Part shown: piece after piece, positions 1 to 6,866 of the stretch | How the letters are laid out: each line of letters starts with the position of its first letter | How positions within the stretch are numbered: the first letter of the stretch is position 1 | Assembly: GCA_964650965.1 (NCBI GenBank) | Contig: CAZYYO010000098.1 | Coordinates: 1-7,362, forward strand | Reading direction: 5' to 3' | Source of the DNA: CAZYYO01 sp964650965 | Lineage (GTDB): Bacteria; Bacillota; Clostridia; Lachnospirales; Lachnospiraceae | Length of the DNA: 7,362 nucleotides | The notes under the pieces: model-generated | The model's input: only the letters and a program-made list of their open reading frames with translations | Told to the model about the DNA's origin: nothing | Database searches by the model: none | Made by a program: the position numbers and the translations under genes

Positions 1-587
1 TGGAACGAAAGCGAGCCATGTATTCCTATTTAGATACCAACCATGAGTACTTAATATGCGCAGTTCAAAATATTACCGATATGTATAACCGTGAGAAACA
101 GCTGCGCCAAAAAGCAGAGACGGATATGTCCACCACACTATATAATAAGAAGACAGCAGAATTGAAGATAGAGCAGCAGTTTCAACAATCCCAAAAGGGA
201 AGTCTCTTTATCATAGATATTGATGATTTAAAGTTTGTAAATGATAATTATGGACATTCCTATGGGGATATTGTAATTAGAAAACTGGCACAGACCTTAA
301 AGACAGTATTTGATGATCGGGCCATTCTAGGCAGAATTGGTGGAGATGAATTTGTGGCATATTTAGAGAATACAGACCCTACTTATATTGAGGAGAAGGC
401 CCGTGAGATATGCACCGCATATCAGATGGAAATTCCGCTGGAAGATGAAATCCTCTATACCAGTGCCAGCGTTGGCGTAGCAATCAGAAAGAATGAAACC
501 AGCCTGAAGCAGCTGTTCCAGCGGGCAGACCAGGCGCTGTATACCATAAAGAAAGCGGAGAAAAACAGCTACTGCATCGCTCCATAA
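1..587 (+). CDS. GGDEF-domain diguanylate cyclase, C-terminal part (5' end outside window)
   Basis: The reading frame is open to the left edge (first full codon at base 3), so the ATG at base 18 is probably internal and the gene starts upstream. Numbering from that ATG, residues 1-25 look like the end of a PAS domain, with an ITDMYNREKQL hinge leading to a full GGDEF domain at about residues 36-186. Visible motifs are FIIDIDDLKFVND with the metal-binding Asp67, the NDNYGHSYGD nucleotide loop, the catalytic GRIGGDEF (GGDEF at 108-112) and the ASVGVA strand. The family makes cyclic di-GMP from two GTP. The usual inhibitory RxxD site five residues before GGDEF is replaced by DDRA, so product inhibition through that site is unlikely. 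The usual LTGLYNR entry motif is the weaker STTLYNK. The gene is convergent with the downstream regulator and probably unrelated to the sugar operon. The domain call is certain; the sensory input lies outside the window. Confidence 0.93.
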   Translation, partial: ERKRAMYSYLDTNHEYLICAVQNITDMYNREKQLRQKAETDMSTTLYNKKTAELKIEQQFQQSQKGSLFIIDIDDLKFVNDNYGHSYGDIVIRKLAQTLKTVFDDRAILGRIGGDEFVAYLENTDPTYIEEKAREICTAYQMEIPLEDEILYTSASVGVAIRKNETSLKQLFQRADQALYTIKKAEKNSYCIAP

Positions 588-591
588 AAAA

Positions 592-2496
592 TTAAGGCTC
601 CATAAGAATTTTCATAAAATCCTGGTAGTCCTTTGCAGCAACCAGCCGACTGACAATGTCTGGTTGTGCAATGGTCTGCACAATTCCGTTATATATTTTC
701 ATAAACTGAGGACGGTCGTCCTTATTTACAGCAATCATCATTACAATATGAATGATTTGCTCATCCCATTTTATTCCCTTTTTACTTACAAGAACACAAT
801 TCATAGTTTGTACGGCGTTCATTTCCTCGGCATGAGGGATGGCGAAGGTATCCAGAAAACAGGTGGATGACATCCGCTCCCGCTTGATTACGGAATCAAT
901 AAAGCTGTCATCTGCCATATGTAGATCAACCATTTTCCCACCCAGAAAGCGAATCACATCATATTTGTCGGTAAGAGGCTCGTCCTGGAAGAAAAGACGA
1001 GGGTCAAAAAAGGAGGCCAGAAGAGTATTTCTTACCTGCCGCTGCTTATCCTGCAGACAGCGATGAATGGCCTGGTCAATCATAATATGATCCATCATGG
1101 AGTAGAAGGGGGAAATAATCCGTATATTCTTGCCAATCATGGATAATGGGGTAGTAGATAAAATTAAATCCGCCTGAGACTGGTGGAGTACTACTGGGTC
1201 AATGGAGTGAATTACCTGTATTTGGGCCAGAGCATCGAAATTCTCGTGAAGCTTTTGAACCACAGAGGAACCAATTTGGTGATATTCATCACTGACGAAC
1301 AGGATATAAACCTTCTCGCTTCGTTCAATGGACTGCTCAATGAGAAAACCAATATGAATGCTGATATATCCAATTTCTGCATCTGGAATTTCTGTGTGAA
1401 ATTCTTCTTGAAGCTTCTGGGCAATAGACACAGAGACATCATATACAAATGGGGCACCACGCTTCATGCTGTTAATCAGATCTTTGGAAGCGGGAGCAAA
1501 CTGGTTAGAACGCTTCAGTAATCCGTCAATATGCATGGCGAAGCCGTACAGAACGCTTTCAATATTTACGTTTAACAGGTATTCATGGAAGGTACGGGTA
1601 AGAATTTCCTGAATTTTCTTGGTAAATGCAGGGTCCAGCAAAGCCTTTTGCTGGGATTGTTCCATGGCACTGCGGGGGCGAATCTGTCCCAGAAGAAGGG
1701 AGGCTACGTAGGAAATATCCAGATTGGTAGGGTTTACCTTCCAAATCTCAGCACATTGTGAACAGATTTGTTGAGCAATGCGATATTCATTGCAGGCAGC
1801 ATCTATTTGCTTGTTATAGGTCTGTTGAATGTAATTATTGTAGCGCATGCGATCCAGGGCAATTACAATATTTACAATAATATTTGAAAAATAAATATTC
1901 TCTACATAACAATCCATTTCAGAAATAGCATCTCTTACAATCGCTTCAATTCTTGTGGTATCCAATTCTGGAAAATAAATCTCCAGACCCTGTAAACTGT
2001 GAAATCCGTTGGTGGTTTCGTCTATCACCAGATAATGCATCATAGCCCGTTTCTGAGCTTCCGTTCCGCTGATAAATAAATGATTTTTCTTGCGGTGCAG
2101 ATTCAGGGAGAACTGGGACATGGTTTGAGCTACATTTACCAATTCCTTCTCCAGACGAGGCGTGCTCATATACATATAGTCAGCCAGCTCATCAATTTGC
2201 CAGGGCATATTGTTCTTATCTGCAATCAGCAGGCGGCGAAGAATCACATGCTGGTCATTTTCGTCCAAGGAGGACAGATTGCCTTCTAATTGGGAGCTTT
2301 TGTGAAAATTCAGAGAATAGCCCTTATTGCTGGAGCAAATAAGCTGGGGAAGAATTTTGTTTATGGCAGAAATCTCTCCTTGAATGGTTCGAATGGAACA
2401 GTCACAGGACAGACTAAGGGCTGATCCGGTTGTATCGCTTCCCTGGTCATACAGGTACTGGATAATATGCTTTTGCCGGGCACTGAATCTCTTCAT
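592..2496 (-). CDS. PRD-containing BglG/MtlR-type transcription activator with EIIB-like and EIIA domains
   Basis: This is a PTS-controlled DNA-binding regulator of 634 residues, close to the family norm. Domain order: winged helix at about 1-62 (RQKHIIQYL, SIRTIQGEISAIN), a second HTH/Mga-like segment at about 80-150, PRD1 about 180-280, PRD2 about 290-395, a GatB-like EIIB domain about 394-480, and a type-2 EIIA domain about 490-634 with the AIPHA active-site His555. PRD2 keeps both expected histidines (His322 in AMHIDGLLKR, His381 in YISIHIGF). PRD1 has Asn209 and Leu267 where histidines are expected, and the EIIB-like domain has Ser402 at the probable cysteine position. In known MtlR-type activators, HPr phosphorylates PRD2 to activate and EII components phosphorylate the EIIB/EIIA modules to inhibit. 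By analogy it should activate the divergent PTS operon when substrate is present. The ATG at 2496 follows a GGGAGG site (2502-2507). An exact substrate name is not supportable. Confidence 0.93.
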   Translation of the reverse strand: MKRFSARQKHIIQYLYDQGSDTTGSALSLSCDCSIRTIQGEISAINKILPQLICSSNKGYSLNFHKSSQLEGNLSSLDENDQHVILRRLLIADKNNMPWQIDELADYMYMSTPRLEKELVNVAQTMSQFSLNLHRKKNHLFISGTEAQKRAMMHYLVIDETTNGFHSLQGLEIYFPELDTTRIEAIVRDAISEMDCYVENIYFSNIIVNIVIALDRMRYNNYIQQTYNKQIDAACNEYRIAQQICSQCAEIWKVNPTNLDISYVASLLLGQIRPRSAMEQSQQKALLDPAFTKKIQEILTRTFHEYLLNVNIESVLYGFAMHIDGLLKRSNQFAPASKDLINSMKRGAPFVYDVSVSIAQKLQEEFHTEIPDAEIGYISIHIGFLIEQSIERSEKVYILFVSDEYHQIGSSVVQKLHENFDALAQIQVIHSIDPVVLHQSQADLILSTTPLSMIGKNIRIISPFYSMMDHIMIDQAIHRCLQDKQRQVRNTLLASFFDPRLFFQDEPLTDKYDVIRFLGGKMVDLHMADDSFIDSVIKRERMSSTCFLDTFAIPHAEEMNAVQTMNCVLVSKKGIKWDEQIIHIVMMIAVNKDDRPQFMKIYNGIVQTIAQPDIVSRLVAAKDYQDFMKILMEP

Positions 2497-2533
2497 GGCA
2501 ATCCTCCCATATAAATGAATTAGGTTACTTCAT

Positions 2534-2562
2534 ATTATAAATGGAATCGCATCTAACAACAA
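2534..2562 (-). promoter_or_regulatory. Predicted promoter of the PRD regulator gene
   Basis: On the minus strand, TTGTTG (2562-2557) and a perfect TATAAT (2539-2534) are separated by exactly 17 bp. The likely transcription start is near 2527, giving a leader of about 30 nt before the ATG at 2496. It drives the regulator divergently from the PTS operon. Confidence 0.72.
2541..2555. promoter_or_regulatory. cre-like site (possible CcpA operator) inside the regulator promoter
   Basis: The 15-mer ATGGAATCGCATCTA fits the relaxed cre consensus WTGNAANCGNWNNCW at every specified position except the penultimate C (here T). It fits the stricter symmetric consensus less well. It fills the 17-bp spacer between the -10 and -35 boxes of the regulator's promoter, where bound CcpA would block RNA polymerase. 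This would give indirect catabolite repression of the operon by limiting its activator. It is a sequence match only. Confidence 0.4.
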
Positions 2563-2568
2563 TCCATT

Positions 2569-2590
2569 TTTTGCGGGGCATGCCGCAAAA
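2569..2590. promoter_or_regulatory. Inverted-repeat operator candidate between the divergent promoters
   Basis: Perfect 8-bp arms TTTTGCGG (2569-2576) and CCGCAAAA (2583-2590) flank a 6-bp centre, GGCATG. The right arm ends 6 bp before the operon's -35 box and the left arm starts 6 bp beyond the regulator's -35 box, so the site is equidistant from both promoters (centre about -52 from each predicted start). That position suits an activator contacting polymerase upstream of -35. The neighbouring PRD regulator is the obvious candidate ligand. A hairpin terminator is unlikely because neither gene is transcribed through it. Confidence 0.65.
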
Positions 2591-2596
2591 GTAGAT

Positions 2597-2625
2597 TTGT
2601 ATCCGTTACATAGGGAAGCTAAAAT
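2597..2625 (+). promoter_or_regulatory. Predicted promoter of the PTS/MupG-like/SIS/HPr operon
   Basis: TTGTAT (2597-2602) and TAAAAT (2620-2625) are spaced by 17 bp. The predicted start, near 2632, leaves a leader of only about 39 nt with no room for a riboswitch or antiterminator hairpin. This favours control at initiation, not antitermination, although the regulator belongs to the BglG superfamily. The weak -35 fits dependence on an activator. Confidence 0.65.
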
Positions 2626-2670
2626 AAAGTTAGTTCATCCTATCGTAAGATGTAACAAGGAGGTGAAGGT

Positions 2671-3000
2671 ATGGATAAGGAGAAAATACAGGAAGTGGCA
2701 TTTCGGTTGATTGCCTATGCAGGGGATGCATATTCTTCTTTTCAAAATGCGGTAAAGAAAGCAAGAGAAGGAGAGTTCGATCAGGCCGAATGCAAGATGG
2801 AAGAAGGGCGAAAGCAGCTGGTAAATGCACATAATACCCAGACGGAGCTGTTAACAGCTGAGACTCAGGGGGAGGAGCTGGCATACAGTATTCTTATGGT
2901 ACATGCACAGGATTATTTGATGAATGCTATTATGTTCGAATCCGTTGCAGAGGAACTAATCTATCTTCATAAAGAGAGACAAAGGGGGAATCACTCATGA
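2671..3000 (+). CDS. PTS EIIA component, lactose/cellobiose family
   Basis: This 109-residue cytoplasmic phosphocarrier matches the usual length of the Lac/Cel EIIA family, an all-helical trimer that takes phosphate from HPr and passes it to EIIB. The signature AHNTQTELLTAE is at residues 53-64. The phosphorylation motif LMVHAQDYLM places the acceptor at His78 and the metal-binding Asp at Asp81, the same numbering as lactococcal LacF. The histidine usually found next in this motif (AQDHLM) is Tyr82. The start is fixed by a strong AAGGAGGTGA (2657-2666) just ahead of the ATG. It is the first gene of the operon, and its stop overlaps the EIIC start in ATGA, implying translational coupling. The substrate class (beta-linked disaccharide or similar) follows from the family only. 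Confidence 0.95.
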   Translation: MDKEKIQEVAFRLIAYAGDAYSSFQNAVKKAREGEFDQAECKMEEGRKQLVNAHNTQTELLTAETQGEELAYSILMVHAQDYLMNAIMFESVAEELIYLHKERQRGNHS

Positions 3001-4337
3001 AAGAAAAAATAACTAGTATGTTACAAAAAACCACAGTCATTACCAATTGGCGCTACGTTAAAATTATTATGAATGCCTTTATCAGCATTTCAGCCATTGC
3101 TATTGCAGGTTCATTCTTTAATCTGATTAAATCCATACCCATTACACCCTGGCTGAATTTCTTGGATTCCAGTGGCATTGGTGCACTGTTGTCTATTCCG
3201 GTATCCGTATCCAGTGACTTAATGGGAATCTTTGTATGTCTGGCAGTTGCTTATCATACAGCAAAGGAATTTAAGAAAAACTGCTTTGCTGCTTCTCTTA
3301 TTTCCTTTTGCGCATATATGGTTCTTACACCATTTGAAACCAACTTCAATGGGGAGGTAGTGTCCGGAGTTATCCCAATTCCCAGCGTAGGAGCACAGGG
3401 AATCTTTTTGGCAATTATTTCCGGAATCCTGGCATCTCGGTTGTATTGCTTCTTACTGGATCATAATGTTCGAATTAAGATGCCAGACTCGGTTCCGGAG
3501 AATGTAGCTAAGATGTTCGAAGACATGGTTCCCGGAGGAATTGTTTTTCTTGTATTCGTTGTTGTTCGTTACGTGGTAAGCCTTACACCATTTGAAACAG
3601 CACAGGCATTGATATACAAATTACTACAAAGTCCACTGATGTTAGTAGGCGGTGGAATGATTGGCTGTATCGTCTATATGCTGGCAGTTCGTCTCTTCTG
3701 GTTCTTCGGCGTACATGGTGGAATGGTAGTTTATGCAGCTATGGCAGCAATTATTGGAACGGTTACAGCAGCTAACAACTCCGCTTTTGCAGCAGGTACA
3801 CCGGCACCTTATCCGGAATGGATATTAGTTATGACATCCTATTATTCCATTATGCCAATTGGACTGTCACTGCTTATGATGATCTTCGGAAAGAGTGAAC
3901 GATTTAAGATGTTAGGCAAGGTTTCATTGCCGGCTTCTATCTTCAACATTGGAGAACCGGTAACCTATGGCTTCCCGATTGTATACAACTTCGTTATGTT
4001 TATGCCTTACATGTTCTGTCCACTTTTAATCTTCGGGTTGACCTATGGAGGCATGAAGCTGGGATTCCTTCCAATGGTTACAGGTGCATCCGTATCACCT
4101 ATGGTTCCAATGATTCTTGCTGGAGCATTGATGACCAAGAGCTGGATTATGATTCTATGGGGTATTGCAATGACTATCCTGGGTATGGCATGCTACTTCC
4201 CATTCTTCAAGGTGGCAGACAGTAAGGCAGTAGCTGATGAGAAGGCTCTTGCAGCAGCAAAGGCACAGCAGGAGGAAGCTGAGGCAGCCAAGACAGCCAA
4301 GACAGATGCAAAAACGATAAAAGCAGGCTCCAAATAA
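2997..4337 (+). CDS. PTS EIIC permease, lactose/cellobiose family
   Basis: This 446-residue integral membrane transporter carries the sugar across while EIIB phosphorylates it. Hydrophobic segments run from about residue 22 to 403 (for example 22-46, 134-155, 180-197, 213-236, 277-297, 329-352 and 377-403). Conserved substrate-site motifs of the family are present: WFFGVHGGMVVY with His240, and FNIGEPVTYGFPIVYN with Glu320. These correspond to the His and Glu that bind sugar in the ChbC structure. The hydrophilic Ala/Lys/Glu-rich tail at residues 408-446 resembles the linker that joins EIIC to EIIB in fused LacE-type proteins, but here the frame stops and EIIB is a separate gene 15 bp on. The ATG lies in the 4-bp ATGA overlap with the EIIA gene. 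Confidence 0.95.
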   Translation: MKEKITSMLQKTTVITNWRYVKIIMNAFISISAIAIAGSFFNLIKSIPITPWLNFLDSSGIGALLSIPVSVSSDLMGIFVCLAVAYHTAKEFKKNCFAASLISFCAYMVLTPFETNFNGEVVSGVIPIPSVGAQGIFLAIISGILASRLYCFLLDHNVRIKMPDSVPENVAKMFEDMVPGGIVFLVFVVVRYVVSLTPFETAQALIYKLLQSPLMLVGGGMIGCIVYMLAVRLFWFFGVHGGMVVYAAMAAIIGTVTAANNSAFAAGTPAPYPEWILVMTSYYSIMPIGLSLLMMIFGKSERFKMLGKVSLPASIFNIGEPVTYGFPIVYNFVMFMPYMFCPLLIFGLTYGGMKLGFLPMVTGASVSPMVPMILAGALMTKSWIMILWGIAMTILGMACYFPFFKVADSKAVADEKALAAAKAQQEEAEAAKTAKTDAKTIKAGSK

Positions 4338-4352
4338 CAGGGGGAATACATC

Positions 4353-4655
4353 ATGAAGAAAATTGTATTATTGTGCAATATGGGATTATCCACAAGTGCA
4401 CTTATGAAGAAAATGATAGATTACAGCAAAACAGCTGGTTATGACTATGAGATTTCTGCTTTTCCATTTATGGAAGCAGAGGATGCGGCAGCGGATGCTG
4501 ACTGCATCCTGATTGGTCCCCAGATTGGTTTTCAGCTGGATAAGGTAAAAAGCATGTTCCCACAGATTCCCAATGCCGTCATTGATATGATGGATTATGG
4601 AATGTTAGATGGCAAGAAGGTAGTGGAGAGTGCCAAAGCACTTATGGGAGATTGA
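4353..4655 (+). CDS. PTS EIIB component, lactose/cellobiose family
   Basis: This is a 100-residue cytoplasmic EIIB, the usual size for the free-standing Lac/Cel type. The phosphocysteine loop LLCNMGLSTSALMKKM puts the acceptor at Cys8 at the end of the first strand. The remainder follows the family fold, with DADCILIGPQIGFQLDKVK at about 49-67. It receives phosphate from His78 of the EIIA and transfers it to sugar bound by the EIIC. AGGGGGA (4339-4345) lies 7 bp before the ATG, and the next gene begins 23 bp after the stop. The usual CxxGMSTS motif reads CNMGLSTS, a mild variation. Confidence 0.95.
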   Translation: MKKIVLLCNMGLSTSALMKKMIDYSKTAGYDYEISAFPFMEAEDAAADADCILIGPQIGFQLDKVKSMFPQIPNAVIDMMDYGMLDGKKVVESAKALMGD

Positions 4656-4678
4656 TAACTACCTGAGAAGGAGGATAT

Positions 4679-5851
4679 ATGAGTGGATTAGGAGTGTCGG
4701 TGTATCCGGCCATTGATTCCATGGAAGAAATTGACCAATATCTAAAGAAAGCCGCGGAAATTGGAGCAATTCGGGTATTTTCCGGATTGGATTTTAGTAA
4801 TGTGGATTCCCTGGAGCCCCATAGAGAATTTATTGCTATGGCTCACGGGTATGGGCTGCGGGTGTCACTGGATGTGACCCCCGACAGCTTTGAAAAGATG
4901 AATGCCGCATATGATAATCTGGCACCTTTTCATGAACTGCAGGTGGATATCCTTCGTATGGATATCAGCTTTGGCGGGGATAAGGATGTAAAGCTGGTAA
5001 ATAATCCTTATGATGTTCAAATTGAATTTAATGCTTCGATTCTTACCGCTGATTATATTAGACAGCTGATTGACAAGGGAGCCAATCCGGCCAAGATGAT
5101 TGTCTGTCACAATTACTATCCCCAGCCCTATACAGGAATGCGATGGGATAAGTTCCTAAGAGTCAGCAGAGAATTTAAGGAATTGGGGGTGCAGACGGCA
5201 GCCTTTATTACCAGTGAAAACCCCACGGCTCATGATGCTAAGAGGGTACTTCGCACACTGCCGACGGTGGATCGTTATCGCTATTACCCGCTGGACCTGC
5301 AATATCGAATACTGAAGGCGGCAGAGTGCATTGATGACATTCTGATAGGAAATGCGTTCCCAGAGGACCGGGAGCTGACCTTATTGCAGCAGGCAATGAG
5401 CAGACAGGAATATGACGACCATAACCCGATTGTAAGCCAACGCCTGAAGATGGGACGTCCCAGAGAATATTTTGAACGCCAGAATAAGCTTCGGGTAAAG
5501 GTAGTGCATGATATCATGCCAATCGAGCAGGAGATTCTATGGGAATTCTTCCCTCACAGCGATGTAGGAGACTGCTCGGAGTGGCTATGGAGATCTCGAA
5601 TGCCGAGATTTCTCTATAAGCGCAGCAGTATTCCGGAACGAAAGCGCACAGAGGAACAGCTGCCCCGGGGAACGGTAGTGATTGTAAATGACAATGATCC
5701 GGATTATCGAGGCGAGGTGGAAATTGTGCTTCAACCGATAACCAATGATCACACAAGAAATGTAATCGGACACATTAAGGAAGAGGAATTAACCGTTATT
5801 GAGACTATTTCGGAAGCGGCTATTGTAATCTTTATGCCCGAAGAATCATAG
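4679..5851 (+). CDS. MupG-like (DUF871/GH170) phospho-disaccharide hydrolase
   Basis: This 390-residue protein has the DUF871/MupG layout: a TIM-barrel at about 1-235 and a cyclophilin-like C-terminal domain at about 260-388. Family motifs seen are GVSVYPAID at the first strand, IRVFSGLDF, EFNASILTADYI (116-127), VCHNYYPQPYTGM (142-154), DDILIGNAFPED, VIVNDNDPDYRGEVEIV and NVIGHI. Acidic residues at strand ends, Asp65, Asp95 and Glu116, are candidate active-site positions (my inference). The characterised member, staphylococcal MupG, hydrolyses MurNAc-6-phosphate-GlcNAc inside the cell. Placement directly behind a complete PTS supports cleavage of a phosphorylated disaccharide, but the substrate may be another 6-phospho-glycoside. 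AAGGAGG (4668-4674) precedes the ATG, and there is no signal peptide, fitting a cytoplasmic enzyme. Confidence 0.88.
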   Translation: MSGLGVSVYPAIDSMEEIDQYLKKAAEIGAIRVFSGLDFSNVDSLEPHREFIAMAHGYGLRVSLDVTPDSFEKMNAAYDNLAPFHELQVDILRMDISFGGDKDVKLVNNPYDVQIEFNASILTADYIRQLIDKGANPAKMIVCHNYYPQPYTGMRWDKFLRVSREFKELGVQTAAFITSENPTAHDAKRVLRTLPTVDRYRYYPLDLQYRILKAAECIDDILIGNAFPEDRELTLLQQAMSRQEYDDHNPIVSQRLKMGRPREYFERQNKLRVKVVHDIMPIEQEILWEFFPHSDVGDCSEWLWRSRMPRFLYKRSSIPERKRTEEQLPRGTVVIVNDNDPDYRGEVEIVLQPITNDHTRNVIGHIKEEELTVIETISEAAIVIFMPEES

Positions 5852-5868
5852 AAGGAAGGCGGGAAAAC

Positions 5869-6807
5869 GTGCCAGAAACAAAGGATTTCTTTATAGAAGC
5901 AAAAAGAAGATTGGACATCTTAAAGGAACAACAGCGGGAGAATATTATGAAGGCTGCCCAAATTATGGGAGACTGTATGACGGAAAATGGAGTAGTACAG
6001 CTATTTGGCATTGAACATGGAAGGATGTTTGCCATGGAGCTGTTTTACCGTGCAGGAGGACTGATGCCATTTCATCAAATCAGTACCCTGGATTTGGCCA
6101 TCCGTGGCATTGTAACAGAGAAGGAGTACCAAGCGAAAGAATTCAATGACCGTAGCGAGCTGGTGCACCACTTCTGGGAAATCTTTCAGATTGAGCCCCA
6201 GGATATGTTCATTTTCATTAGCAATACTGGCTGTGAAGGAATGATGGTAGAAGCAGCACTGAGAGCCAAAGCAGAGGGACGCAGTATCATTGCAGTAGTG
6301 TCTGAGAAGCAGGCAGATAAAGCAAGCTCCCATCACCCTTCGGGGAAGAAGCTGACCGAACTGGCAGATATGATTTATGATAATTATAAATGTGAGGCAG
6401 GAGATGTTATGATTATCTCCAGTAATTCCGGCAGAAATGTTCTCCCCATTGAGATGGCTATGCGCTGTCAAAAAGAAGGCGTATATGTGATTGCTGTAAC
6501 AAATCTTATGCAGTCTAAGGCCAGCGAATCCCGGCATCCTTCCGGAAGAAAATTATACGAATATGCCGACAGTATTTTAGACAATGGAGTGCCCTTTGGA
6601 GATTCACTGGTGGAGATTCAAGGTATGAAGACAGGACCGGGCTCTACTATATCCAGTATCTTTTTGTTAAATACCATCATTACAGAGACAATCAGACAGT
6701 GTGTGGAACAGAATATTCCGGTACCTCTTTTTCAGTCACAGAATGTAGATGGATTTGATAATGATAGGATATACGATAAATATGATGGAAGAGTGAAGCA
6801 TTTTTAA
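5869..6807 (+). CDS. SIS-domain sugar-phosphate protein with internal tandem duplication
   Basis: A cytoplasmic SIS (sugar isomerase) family protein of 312 residues. It has a helical N-terminus (1-40), a Rossmann strand VVQLFGIEHGRMF, the family motif ELFYRAGG (57-64), then strand-loop-helix modules with phosphate-binding type loops SNTG (118-121) and SSNSG (184-188), and a C-terminal FQSQNVDG. The closest family I recall is the roughly 245-residue 'sugar isomerase domain-containing' group, which usually reads FGTGHSHM where this protein has FGIEHGRM. The extra 67 residues equal one tandem copy of a module. It lacks the MurQ signature GRLxxLDA, so it is probably not the MurNAc-6P etherase. 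It may isomerise or otherwise process the sugar phosphate released by the MupG-like enzyme, or it may be a binding protein. The start is GTG at 5869, 17 bp after the previous stop and preceded by a GAAGGAAGG purine run; the next in-frame ATG is residue 27 and would remove conserved helix. Confidence 0.87.
   Translation: MPETKDFFIEAKRRLDILKEQQRENIMKAAQIMGDCMTENGVVQLFGIEHGRMFAMELFYRAGGLMPFHQISTLDLAIRGIVTEKEYQAKEFNDRSELVHHFWEIFQIEPQDMFIFISNTGCEGMMVEAALRAKAEGRSIIAVVSEKQADKASSHHPSGKKLTELADMIYDNYKCEAGDVMIISSNSGRNVLPIEMAMRCQKEGVYVIAVTNLMQSKASESRHPSGRKLYEYADSILDNGVPFGDSLVEIQGMKTGPGSTISSIFLLNTIITETIRQCVEQNIPVPLFQSQNVDGFDNDRIYDKYDGRVKHF
6190..6591 (+). repeat. Tandem intragenic duplication in the SIS gene (2 x 201 bp)
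   Basis: Residues 108-174 (6190-6390) and 175-241 (6391-6591) align without gaps and share 28 of 67 residues by my hand count. Matches include SN(T/S)G, E..A.R...EG, IAV, HPSG.KL.E.AD and DN. A single-residue gap would also align the KAS triplets. Each copy encodes strand, phosphate loop, helix, strand, helix, strand. The second copy is closer to the usual family sequence (SNSGRNVLPIEMA, ASESRHPSGRKLYE), suggesting that the first copy has diverged. Confidence 0.85.
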
Positions 6808-6866
6808 CCCAGCATTTCAAGGGAAGGTGCAGGTTGTATCAGATACAGAGAAGAAGGTGAGTACAT

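Noticed and set aside
579..605. Direct 9-bp repeat GCTCCATAA at the convergent gene ends (579-587 and 597-605)
   Set aside because: One copy ends the GGDEF gene and the other lies in the last codons of the regulator. It is too short to separate from chance, and no transposon or terminator structure surrounds it.
560..620. Search for a bidirectional terminator between the convergent genes
   Set aside because: No GC-rich stem with a flanking T or A run was found; the gap between the stop codons is only 4 bp.
1183..1521. Open frames on the plus strand within the regulator gene (for example 1183-1521, 664-870 and 839-1066)
   Set aside because: These lie antisense to a well-supported 634-residue gene, lack convincing ribosome binding sites and show no recognisable protein motifs.
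2569..2590. Inverted repeat as a terminator hairpin or BglG-type antiterminator (RAT) site
   Set aside because: It lies upstream of both predicted transcription starts, so it would not be in either RNA. The operon leader is too short for an antiterminator.
6001..6537. 178-residue open frame on the minus strand within the SIS gene
   Set aside because: It is antisense to a conserved domain, has a Cys/His-rich random composition and has no family motif.
5869..6807. SIS protein as MurQ (MurNAc-6-phosphate etherase)
   Set aside because: The MurQ signature GRLxxLDA is absent, and the ELFYRAGG and HPSG motifs point to a different SIS subfamily.
6835..6847. Inverted repeat TGTATC-A-GATACA ahead of the HPr gene
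   Set aside because: The 1-nt centre cannot form a stable hairpin, and there is no T-run or clear promoter context. It is recorded in the HPr entry but not called as a regulatory site.
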